Shown piece after piece: positions 1 to 5,772 of a stretch of 5,772 nt of DNA; the stretch's first letter is position 1, and each line of letters starts with the position of its first letter. The DNA lies in the NCBI GenBank assembly GCA_902803015.1, contig CADCOL010000281.1, forward strand, positions 1-5,772, written 5' to 3'. Under the pieces are notes generated by a model. The model had not been told where the DNA came from and ran no database searches. It worked only from the letters and a program-made list of their open reading frames with translations. Source of the stretch: an uncultured Lachnospiraceae bacterium (GTDB lineage: Bacteria > Bacillota > Clostridia > Lachnospirales > Lachnospiraceae). Made by a program: the position numbers and the translations under genes.

Positions 1-279
1 ATCCTGATCACACAGAAAAACAAATTCCCCATTGCATTTATCCAATGCTACCCGGAAGTTCTTTCTCCAGCCGAGATTGGTTTCATTGCAAATAACATTC
101 CAGTTTTCCAAACGATACTGCTTTATATATTCCCGGACCAGTTCCGGAGTCCCATCCGCAGAGCAGTCATCTACAATAACAACTTCATCGGGAACAAGTG
201 TCTGGCATCGAACGGAATCCAATAATTCCCTGATATACTCTTTTCCGTTATATGTTGTCATCGCAATTGACGTTTTCAT
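1..279 (-). CDS. GT2-family glycosyltransferase, N-terminal part (runs off the left edge)
   Basis: The first 93 codons of a family 2 (GT-A fold) glycosyltransferase are present; the rest lies beyond the window edge. The protein begins MKTSIAMTTYNG, the usual first beta strand and nucleotide-binding loop of GT2 enzymes. VIVDDCSADGT follows at residues 34-44, with the D37-D38 pair expected to contact the nucleotide-sugar donor. ETNLGWRKNF (66-75) matches the usual N-x-G-x-x-x-N segment. FLCDQD (88-93) is the start of the metal-binding DxD motif in the 'DQDD' form common in rhamnosyltransferase-like GT2 proteins; the window ends on its last Asp. Family members are usually near 300 residues, so about two thirds is missing. 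The ATG at 279 is supported by AAGGGAG five bases upstream, 18 bp after the sulfatase-fold gene's stop. It probably adds one sugar to a lipid-linked repeat unit at the inner membrane face. Donor and acceptor cannot be read from this part. The family call is firm and the specificity unknown. Confidence 0.93.
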   Translation of the reverse strand, partial: MKTSIAMTTYNGKEYIRELLDSVRCQTLVPDEVVIVDDCSADGTPELVREYIKQYRLENWNVICNETNLGWRKNFRVALDKCNGEFVFLCDQD

Positions 280-283
280 CTGA

Positions 284-290
284 CTCCCTT
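284..290 (-). promoter_or_regulatory. Ribosome binding site of the GT2 gene
   Basis: The minus strand reads AAGGGAG followed by TCAG... with four bases (TCAG) between the motif and the ATG at 279. It is the clearest Shine-Dalgarno sequence in the window and fixes the start of the GT2 gene. It fills most of the 18-bp gap after the sulfatase-fold gene, so the GT2 gene can recruit ribosomes on its own, unlike its two upstream neighbours, which overlap. Confidence 0.75.
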
Positions 291-297
291 AAACCGT

Positions 298-2118
298 CTA
301 AATCACCCGGAAATTGTCAAAGTTCTCCATGACGGAATCCCTGTTACGTTTTATTTCCGCAAAACGCAAAGCAATTGCATCTTTGACGAATGCGATTTCT
401 TCTTGCCTTAACATCGACTCATCATCACACAGATTATTTAACTCCAACGGGTCGGGTTCCCTGTCATAAATCTCAACCGGCTTCGCCTCTGAAATGTCAC
501 AATCGAGTTTTAGTTTATAGGCCACGGTATAACGTTTCGTTCTGCCGGCAATCCATATCTCTCTTCTGGTAAGATCCGGGCAGCCGGGACCGGTATACTC
601 GGAAATGGCAACCTCTCTTCCCCCGGGATTCCCAATCACGCTCGTTCCCTTAAACATCGGTTCTGCGGGTAAGCCTGCGATATCAAGAAGCGTCGGGAAA
701 ACGTCTGCGGATGTATACAAACCATCATAAACACCCTTTGTATCGGAAGCCATGTCTTTATCCCAGATAATCATCGGAATATGATAATTCTCATCATGGA
801 AATTATTGGTAACCGTATCCCTTAACGGATAAAACGTATACGATGATCCGTGATCTGCGACCAAAAGAATAATCGTATCCTTGTCTTTTCCGCTTTGTTC
901 CAAATACTCAAACAGTCTCTTTACGGAATAATCAACATATCTTAACGAAAGCTGATACATCAGATTTCCTTTGAAATCATCCCCGCACCCGTCAATCAGC
1001 GGGGAAAGATAATCGATTTCCTCTTTGATTCTTTCCTCGTCTTCTATGTCATACGAAAAGAATGCTATGTTATGATGCGGTTCTTCCACATGCAGGGATG
1101 CGTAAAACGGCTTATCCGAATCTCTTTCATCAAGAACGGAAATCAAAGTGTCAATCTGTCTTCCGGCCGAGGCTTCCAGCTGCCATTCGTCTTCAAATGA
1201 CCGCTTCTTCATAAGCTTTATTCCGGATGTCAGAAGACCATAGTTTATCTCGTACCGTAAATCTTCCTTCTGTCTTGTTCTGATATATCGAAAACCATCC
1301 CGGATAAACCGGGAACCGGATACCGGATTGTTCTTCCTTCTCAGTCTTTTATTGACTCTTTCCGCACGCTTAAAGAAATCCGAATACTTATCATATACAT
1401 TGTTCTTCAGGAACTCTTTGTTAACATGTCTGCCGAACTCGTAATCGTTAATCCCTGCAAGCTTATGAGACATCCCCTCTTCCAAAACCGTCAGGATGTA
1501 TTCTCTTTTATTCAGGCAGTATTTCTGATACTCTTCCTGCAATGCAGTTAAACCGGTATTGTCGCTTTGCTCCGTACTCTTAAGTTTTCCGACTATTAAT
1601 GCAGCATCCTTTTGAGATTCCAGATTATCGTAAAAATGCAGCCAGCAGTCGAAAACCATATCCAGACTTTTTTCAAGTATTACATGGTCGGTTTCATTCA
1701 ACCGGCCTTCTTTGTATAAGTTGGCATAATAACTCAGTTTTCCGTTCCAAACGCTTTCATACAGAAAACCGCTGATATAGACGGAGTGATCTATGTACTG
1801 TTCCGTTTTCCCCGAAAGCAGGTAATATGGATAATAGAATCCGTCAGTTTCGTATCCACGTTCCTGAAAGGCTTTGAAATGATTGCCGTCCGAACCGTTA
1901 ACACAGAAATAGAATCCATAATCATCCAACGTCGGCTGAGCACAGTACAAACCTTTTGTAGCCGCATCCGTATACGGGCCAAATGAGTACACATTCGGCG
2001 CGAATAAACCTTCTGCCGCCAGTTTATCCATAAAAGGGGTAGAACTCTCTTTGGTTGCGCCTGTTCCGATACAATTGCTGTAAACCGAATCGATCAGAAT
2101 TGTGATTACATTTTTCAT
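298..2118 (-). CDS. Sulfatase-fold (alkaline-phosphatase superfamily) enzyme, probably a transferase or hydrolase with a Thr nucleophile
   Basis: The 606-residue product has the sulfatase fold. The N-terminus VITILIDSV carries the first metal-binding Asp (D10), and STPFMDKLAAEG (26-37) is the usual helix after it. HVEEPHH (343-349), VADHG with D422-H423, and HDENYHIP with H441/H446 supply the remaining expected metal and active-site residues. The C-terminal PVEIYDREPDPLELNNL (547-563) is the typical sulfatase 'LYDL..DP.E..NL' segment. No C/S-x-P-x-R sulfatase signature is found. The nucleophile position falls in GPYTDAATKG, making T50 the best candidate, as in phospho-transferring relatives such as LtaS and EptA. 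No signal peptide or membrane helix is visible, so the product should be cytoplasmic. Residues 250-306 are strongly basic (19 Lys/Arg, 5 Asp/Glu). The ATG at 2118 overlaps the GT4 stop by one base (TAATG) and lacks a good Shine-Dalgarno site, so translation is probably coupled. Databases would likely label it 'sulfatase'; transfer of a phospho-group to a glycan, or removal of one, is my inference. The fold is secure and the reaction is not. Confidence 0.88.
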   Translation of the reverse strand: MKNVITILIDSVYSNCIGTGATKESSTPFMDKLAAEGLFAPNVYSFGPYTDAATKGLYCAQPTLDDYGFYFCVNGSDGNHFKAFQERGYETDGFYYPYYLLSGKTEQYIDHSVYISGFLYESVWNGKLSYYANLYKEGRLNETDHVILEKSLDMVFDCWLHFYDNLESQKDAALIVGKLKSTEQSDNTGLTALQEEYQKYCLNKREYILTVLEEGMSHKLAGINDYEFGRHVNKEFLKNNVYDKYSDFFKRAERVNKRLRRKNNPVSGSRFIRDGFRYIRTRQKEDLRYEINYGLLTSGIKLMKKRSFEDEWQLEASAGRQIDTLISVLDERDSDKPFYASLHVEEPHHNIAFFSYDIEDEERIKEEIDYLSPLIDGCGDDFKGNLMYQLSLRYVDYSVKRLFEYLEQSGKDKDTIILLVADHGSSYTFYPLRDTVTNNFHDENYHIPMIIWDKDMASDTKGVYDGLYTSADVFPTLLDIAGLPAEPMFKGTSVIGNPGGREVAISEYTGPGCPDLTRREIWIAGRTKRYTVAYKLKLDCDISEAKPVEIYDREPDPLELNNLCDDESMLRQEEIAFVKDAIALRFAEIKRNRDSVMENFDNFRVI

Positions 2119-3308
2119 TATGATTCAGCCTGTTTATATAAATCCAAGTATCTTTTCACCATCGTCTTATAATCCACCGCTTCACGACATGAGGCCGGGT
2201 CGGCTTTGAGTTCCGGTCCATCGCCGTTAATCAATGCAGCGATTGCCTCAATATCGCCCTTCTTAACTTTTGTGCCGTAAAGCAGGGCACTTTCCGCGCT
2301 TCCCCCGGTATCATATGTAATCACCGGTGTTCCGCAGGCAATTGCCTCAAGATTTGTTGTCGGGTAATTATCCTCATATGTGGGGTTCACGTAATAATCT
2401 GCCGCCGCATATATTTCAGCCAGTTCCCCGGCAGAATCGGTTCTTTCGATTCCGATGATACCTTCCGGGAGCAATTCTTTCTGTTTGGCAGATAGTCCAA
2501 CCAAAACGATGCGGAAATCTTTGTTTAACATGGTTACAAGCCTCAGGAAATCGTCCATGCCTTTTCTTTTTTCCCAAAGCGCCGCCACACCAAGAACTAT
2601 CTTTTTCTCACCGATTCCCAAACGTTCTTTAGCATTTCCCGCAAGCGGTTTAAACACAGATGTATCAACACCGTTTGGAATAACGGCAACCGGATATTGC
2701 GAAAGAAACGATTCGCGAACCAGTGATGCCAGCCATTCAGATGGTGTAATAATCGTCAGATTCGGAATACCGGTCAGAATAACTTTTTTCTTAACCCAGT
2801 TTCGATTGCTGCAATCGCGAAAAGATGCCGGATATTCTTTTCTGTTCGGGCACTGCGAACAGCCGGTTTTCCATTTGGAACAGTTCGCATAATCGCAATA
2901 TGCCGCATGCCCTGTAAACGCCCAACAGTCATGAAGCGTCCAGACAATCCTTTTTTTGCATGTTCTGAGATAATCAAACAGCACTTCAATGTTGATGTAA
3001 TATCCGTGAAGATTATGCAGATGGATTACATCGGGATTATATGTCTTTACCCAGTCAATAAACTTCTCCGTCGCCTTGCGGCTTCCGAATCCGCATGCAT
3101 CCGATAATCTGGCTTTTACTCCGTGGTTTCTGACATCCGTATCCGAGCCGATCCGAATGGCATACTTTTCATACCTTGAAGGTACATCTTCTCTCCCATA
3201 TGCGATTCTTACTTCGTGGCCTGCTTTCTCAAGCGCTTCGGCTAAATCCGTACAGATACGACCGGTACTTCTGATTCCGCAGACTACGTTTATTATCAAA
3301 ACCTTCAT
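2118..3308 (-). CDS. GT4-family glycosyltransferase, WcaC-like (GT-B fold)
   Basis: The 396-residue product is a retaining-type GT-B glycosyltransferase of family 4. The N-terminal domain opens with MKVLIINVVCGIRSTGR, where the GIRSTGR loop (11-17) is the glycine-rich acceptor-side loop. HLHNLHG (96-102) and TLHDCWAFTGH (124-134) follow. The latter, with Cys138, Cys143, Cys150 and Cys153, is a hallmark of the subgroup that includes colanic-acid WcaC. The linker and C-terminal domain start near IPNGVDTSVF (210-219). EKRKG (246-250) is the donor-phosphate-binding region. YEDNYPTTNLEAIACGTPV (311-329) is the E-x7-E region, with Asp313 in place of the first Glu and Glu321 as the second. Length is normal for the family. 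The ATG at 3308 lies inside the upstream gene's stop (ATGA), and no well-spaced Shine-Dalgarno is present (the nearest, AAAGGTG, is 13 bases away), so translation is probably coupled. It likely adds a hexose or deoxyhexose to the lipid-linked oligosaccharide in the cytoplasm; the sugar cannot be predicted. Confidence 0.95.
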   Translation of the reverse strand: MKVLIINVVCGIRSTGRICTDLAEALEKAGHEVRIAYGREDVPSRYEKYAIRIGSDTDVRNHGVKARLSDACGFGSRKATEKFIDWVKTYNPDVIHLHNLHGYYINIEVLFDYLRTCKKRIVWTLHDCWAFTGHAAYCDYANCSKWKTGCSQCPNRKEYPASFRDCSNRNWVKKKVILTGIPNLTIITPSEWLASLVRESFLSQYPVAVIPNGVDTSVFKPLAGNAKERLGIGEKKIVLGVAALWEKRKGMDDFLRLVTMLNKDFRIVLVGLSAKQKELLPEGIIGIERTDSAGELAEIYAAADYYVNPTYEDNYPTTNLEAIACGTPVITYDTGGSAESALLYGTKVKKGDIEAIAALINGDGPELKADPASCREAVDYKTMVKRYLDLYKQAES

Positions 3309-4462
3309 GCTTTTTTAAATACACCTTTAGTATTGTGATATATTTCGCGGAGTTTTCTAAGCAGCGGATTTCGAACCGTATAGTTATAAGCCAAAGCCCT
3401 GGTCATTCTCTCTTTCACATGAAACACGTATTGTTTAAACGGTACCGATTTTCTTTTCGCCGGGACAAGCGGGGCATATGCCGGCTCTGACCGGTTAAGT
3501 GTCGAATCAAGAATATCCAGCATCATCGGAATGCACTTTCCAATGTTGGCAAAATGACTGTCCGAATACGCCTGTGCCTCCCTCGCATACTTGTCATAAT
3601 CCTGCAGAATACCGGCGACGCACTGCGTTAATTCCTCTTTTTTCGTCTTAATTACGTAATCGTAATCATCTGCCGGCAATCTGCTCGGAGTAACATCCGG
3701 AATCAGCCAGTTACACACGGAAATTGCAGGTTTTCCCATCATAACGCACTCGCACATGGTACTGGATTCCTCCGAAACGAGAATATCCGATATCATAATC
3801 GCATCGAGAATATTCGTCTTGGGATCCAGAATAATCACACGGGGATTATTCTCATGAAGTTTTCTCATCTCCTCAATGTTTTTCAGCTGTTCAACGTAAG
3901 CTTCGGACCAGGGTGCCTGTTTCACCAGAATATTGACATCCAGCGGCATCATGGCCTGCACAAATTCGTCCTGTTTATTATCATTCTCCCATGCGGGCGC
4001 ATACAATACAGTCGGTTTGCTTTTATCTATTCCTGTCTTTTCCCGGTATTCCTCTTTCAAATCCGAATTCATAAAAGCCGACAAACGATCCGCTTTCGGC
4101 CATCCCGTCAGGTATACCCCTTTTTTCGGGTTTGTATAATAATACTTAGAGCATTGATTCCAATTGTTTACCCATATATCATTTGGGAGAAATCCGATAT
4201 CATACTTGTCCCACGGTTCACGCAACCAGATATCCGGCCAGTTCCCGTACTGTTGCGTAATATCATGAAGCATAATAATCGAGAATTTACTGTATTGAGG
4301 AAAGTTTACATGTTGACAATACCAGCCGATTTCACATTTGGCGAACTTGTCATCCGTTACCTTCGTGCTATATCCTCTGTTTCGGGCTTCGGCCGCAATC
4401 ATCTCCGATACCTGCTTTTCCACGGTATCCGAATATATGAAAGTAATCTCCTTTTTTACCAC
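3305..4462 (-). CDS. CDP-glycerol glycerophosphotransferase (TagB/TagF)-fold protein, atypical active site
   Basis: The 385-residue product resembles the TagB/TagF family, which moves glycerol-phosphate or ribitol-phosphate from CDP-alditols to teichoic acid or glycan acceptors. Landmarks in order: a Rossmann-like start EITFIYSD (5-12); MLHDITQ (64-70), equivalent to the family HG motif; GWPKADRL (120-127); VLYAPAWE (152-159); and SDILVSEESSTMCECVMMGKPAI (225-247), equivalent to the 'aDvlITDySS...D...KP' signature. The expected 'HP' after the following beta strand reads QAP (182-184), so the second family His appears absent, and the signature Asp is Glu231. The tail (331-385) is very basic (14 Lys/Arg, 2 Asp/Glu) and may bind the membrane. 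Only a GTG start at 4462 fits, 13 bp after the flippase stop, with GGGG seven bases upstream. The stop overlaps the GT4 start by 4 bp. It may transfer a phospho-alditol, or may be a repurposed GT-B enzyme. The family relationship is fairly sure; the CDP-glycerol activity is doubtful. Confidence 0.82.
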   Translation of the reverse strand: MVKKEITFIYSDTVEKQVSEMIAAEARNRGYSTKVTDDKFAKCEIGWYCQHVNFPQYSKFSIIMLHDITQQYGNWPDIWLREPWDKYDIGFLPNDIWVNNWNQCSKYYYTNPKKGVYLTGWPKADRLSAFMNSDLKEEYREKTGIDKSKPTVLYAPAWENDNKQDEFVQAMMPLDVNILVKQAPWSEAYVEQLKNIEEMRKLHENNPRVIILDPKTNILDAIMISDILVSEESSTMCECVMMGKPAISVCNWLIPDVTPSRLPADDYDYVIKTKKEELTQCVAGILQDYDKYAREAQAYSDSHFANIGKCIPMMLDILDSTLNRSEPAYAPLVPAKRKSVPFKQYVFHVKERMTRALAYNYTVRNPLLRKLREIYHNTKGVFKKA

Positions 4463-4469
4463 CGTTTTT

Positions 4470-4473
4470 CCCC
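4470..4473 (-). promoter_or_regulatory. Probable ribosome binding site for the GTG start of the TagB-like gene
   Basis: The minus strand reads TTGGGGAAAAACG then GTG. The GGGG run, seven bases before the GTG at 4462, is the only Shine-Dalgarno-like sequence that fits. No in-frame ATG exists before residue 21, and starting there would remove the first beta strand. A stronger AAAAAAGGAG lies just inside the gene (about codons 3-5) but has no ATG, GTG or TTG in frame at proper distance downstream. Confidence 0.5.
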
Positions 4474-4475
4474 AA

Positions 4476-5772
4476 TCATTTCTTCAACACATTCAGTATC
4501 TCTTTGATTCTTTTCGTGTTTAAAAGGCAAAACAGAACGATTAACAGAATCAGAACAATACGAACAATCGGAAACCGAATCGTAAACATGCCTGCCAGGC
4601 ATATTCCTGTCAATAATAAAGAGAGCAGGAATATGGTTTTATTGTTATACACCGGTTGCCCGATTCGTTGTTCTTTCAAAACCTTTTTGGAAAAGAAATA
4701 ATGCATCAGCATGAAAATCATGTAACAAACCAGGGTTGTATATGCTGCTGCCATAAATCCGTATTTCGGTATGAATATCGCATTCAGAATGAGATTTGCG
4801 ACGGCACCTGTAACCGATGCATACATAACATATTTCGTTGCTCCAAAGTAGAATTCAACGGATGCATATAAATCGTAAACAAATGTATAGAATATACCCA
4901 CGGCTACGACCGGAATCACATAAACAGCAATCTGATACTCTTCCGTTCCCAGAATCATGATGATTTCCGGCGATAACAATGAGATCAGGAAAACAAGCGT
5001 TGCCATAAACAGCACCAGAATGGAAGTAATTCTTTTTAGCTCGCCATAGGTCCTGTCTCTCAGTTGCTCATAAGTCCACGGAACCCTGGAACCGTTAACG
5101 GCTGAAATCAGCATATTCACGACGGATGCAATCTGATATGCAAAGCTGTAGATTCCCGCATCCCCATCTCCGCAAAGATGTTTAATCATGATACGGTCCG
5201 ATTGGTTCAGGATAATAAGACTTAAATAATGCGGAATTAAAGGGATGTTAAACTTAGTTGCATATTTCCAATAAGCTCCGTCGTAAAAGCATTTCCCCTT
5301 AACGAAGTGATACACATAAAAGAATAATCCTACCAGGCACTGGACAATCAAATAACCAACAATCAATGCTTTGGCCCTGAGATCGGTATTGTACAGAAGC
5401 AGGATGCTTACAAGCGGTGTAAGAATCGAAACAACAATGGTAGCCGCTACCATGGACTTGTATTTATATTCAATACGTTGTCTCGCTCCCCAAAACGAGA
5501 ATGCCGGATACACGATAAAGTACAAGAACAAAAGTAGCATATACGGCGTATCCAATCCTATAATCCGATTACTCCATTGGTGTGTCGGAATGTAGATACA
5601 AAGCATGGCAATCGAAAACAGCGTTCCCAATCCCTGCATACTTGACGTGTATCTGTCGCGGTCCTCTTTATTGTCCACCATTGCTTTGGTGTATACTCCG
5701 GCATAGAGATTCAGCGAGGCAAATATAATCAGAATGTCCCTCCAGGACTGAAAAACCGACCATTCGCCATAC
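4476..5772 (-). CDS. Wzx-type polysaccharide flippase (MOP superfamily), N-terminus outside the window
   Basis: An open frame of 431 codons enters from the right edge (first full codon at 5771) and stops at 4476. An internal Met at 5681 would look like a start, but the 30 codons before it are open and encode YGEWSVFQSW followed by a hydrophobic segment. This is the conserved end of the first and whole of the second helix in Wzx-type flippases, so 5681 is not the start. Wzx proteins run to about 470-480 residues, so roughly 40-50 are missing. About a dozen hydrophobic helices can be traced. The family segment PHYLSLIILNQSDRIMI lies at visible residues 180-196, with the charged residues usual for this group. 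The product is an inner-membrane exporter that flips undecaprenyl-linked repeat units outward for polymerisation. No polymerase (Wzy) is visible in the window. The C-terminus is short and basic (KRIKEILNVLKK). It is the first gene of the visible operon, with a 13-bp gap to the TagB-like gene. Confidence 0.95.
   Translation of the reverse strand, partial: YGEWSVFQSWRDILIIFASLNLYAGVYTKAMVDNKEDRDRYTSSMQGLGTLFSIAMLCIYIPTHQWSNRIIGLDTPYMLLLFLYFIVYPAFSFWGARQRIEYKYKSMVAATIVVSILTPLVSILLLYNTDLRAKALIVGYLIVQCLVGLFFYVYHFVKGKCFYDGAYWKYATKFNIPLIPHYLSLIILNQSDRIMIKHLCGDGDAGIYSFAYQIASVVNMLISAVNGSRVPWTYEQLRDRTYGELKRITSILVLFMATLVFLISLLSPEIIMILGTEEYQIAVYVIPVVAVGIFYTFVYDLYASVEFYFGATKYVMYASVTGAVANLILNAIFIPKYGFMAAAYTTLVCYMIFMLMHYFFSKKVLKEQRIGQPVYNNKTIFLLSLLLTGICLAGMFTIRFPIVRIVLILLIVLFCLLNTKRIKEILNVLKK

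Noticed and set aside
32..283. Plus-strand open frame of 83 codons at the left edge
   Set aside because: The minus strand of the same stretch encodes the GT2 N-terminus with a strong ribosome site, which explains the region fully.
1299..1326. Small inverted repeats CCCGG-ATAAA-CCGGG and CCGG-ATA-CCGG
   Set aside because: Short stems of 4-5 bp with no T-run, located in the middle of the sulfatase-fold coding region, where they encode an Arg/Ser/Gly-rich stretch. Best explained as codon coincidence rather than a terminator or regulatory hairpin.
2455..2892. Plus-strand open frame of 145 codons
   Set aside because: Fully antisense to the GT4 gene, without motifs or a convincing ribosome binding site; a shadow frame.
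3309..3320. T-rich run (minus-strand A-run) near the TagB-like stop as a possible terminator
   Set aside because: No GC-rich stem precedes it, in the direction of transcription it is an A-run rather than a T-run, and it encodes the Lys-rich C-terminus of the TagB-like protein.
3854..4507. Plus-strand open frame of 217 codons
   Set aside because: It lies antisense to the TagB-like gene and the flippase end, has no recognisable domain, and its composition is that of the complement of real codons. The minus-strand frames have clear family motifs.
5679..5681. ATG that would start the flippase at 5681
   Set aside because: The frame stays open upstream to the window edge and encodes conserved flippase sequence (YGEWSVFQSW), so this Met is internal.

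Overview
The window is an interior piece of a surface-polysaccharide (capsule, exopolysaccharide or secondary cell-wall polymer) gene cluster. It holds five genes, all on the minus strand, so transcription runs from high to low coordinates. Protein style (Wzx-type flippase, WcaC-like GT4, TagB/TagF-fold protein, sulfatase-fold enzyme), moderate G+C (40% and 47% in the two 60-base lines I counted) and Shine-Dalgarno sites of the AAGGGAG type suggest a low-to-moderate G+C Firmicute, most likely a Clostridia/Lachnospiraceae-type gut bacterium. This placement is inference. No rRNA, tRNA or marker gene is present to confirm it.

Layout in transcription order: (1) 5772-4476, a Wzx-type flippase whose N-terminus lies outside the window; (2) 4462-3305, a CDP-glycerol glycerophosphotransferase (TagB/TagF)-fold protein with changes at several conserved catalytic positions; (3) 3308-2118, a GT4 glycosyltransferase; (4) 2118-298, a sulfatase-fold (alkaline-phosphatase superfamily) enzyme with neither an export signal nor the usual Cys/Ser sulfatase signature, and with a Thr at the likely nucleophile position; (5) 279-1, the first 93 residues of a GT2 glycosyltransferase that runs off the left edge. 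Junctions are 13 bp, a 4-bp ATGA overlap, a 1-bp TAATG overlap and 18 bp, so this is a single transcription unit with translational coupling. I see no promoter, terminator, repeat array, mobile element or RNA gene, and no non-coding gap longer than 18 bp.

Working model (inference): the GT4 and GT2 enzymes build a lipid-linked repeat unit on the inner face of the membrane. The TagB-like protein and the sulfatase-fold protein, both apparently cytoplasmic and each with a strongly basic segment, modify or extend it, possibly with a phosphate-containing substituent. The flippase then exports it. The most unusual element is the pairing of the two atypical phospho-/sulfo-transfer-fold enzymes inside one coupled operon.
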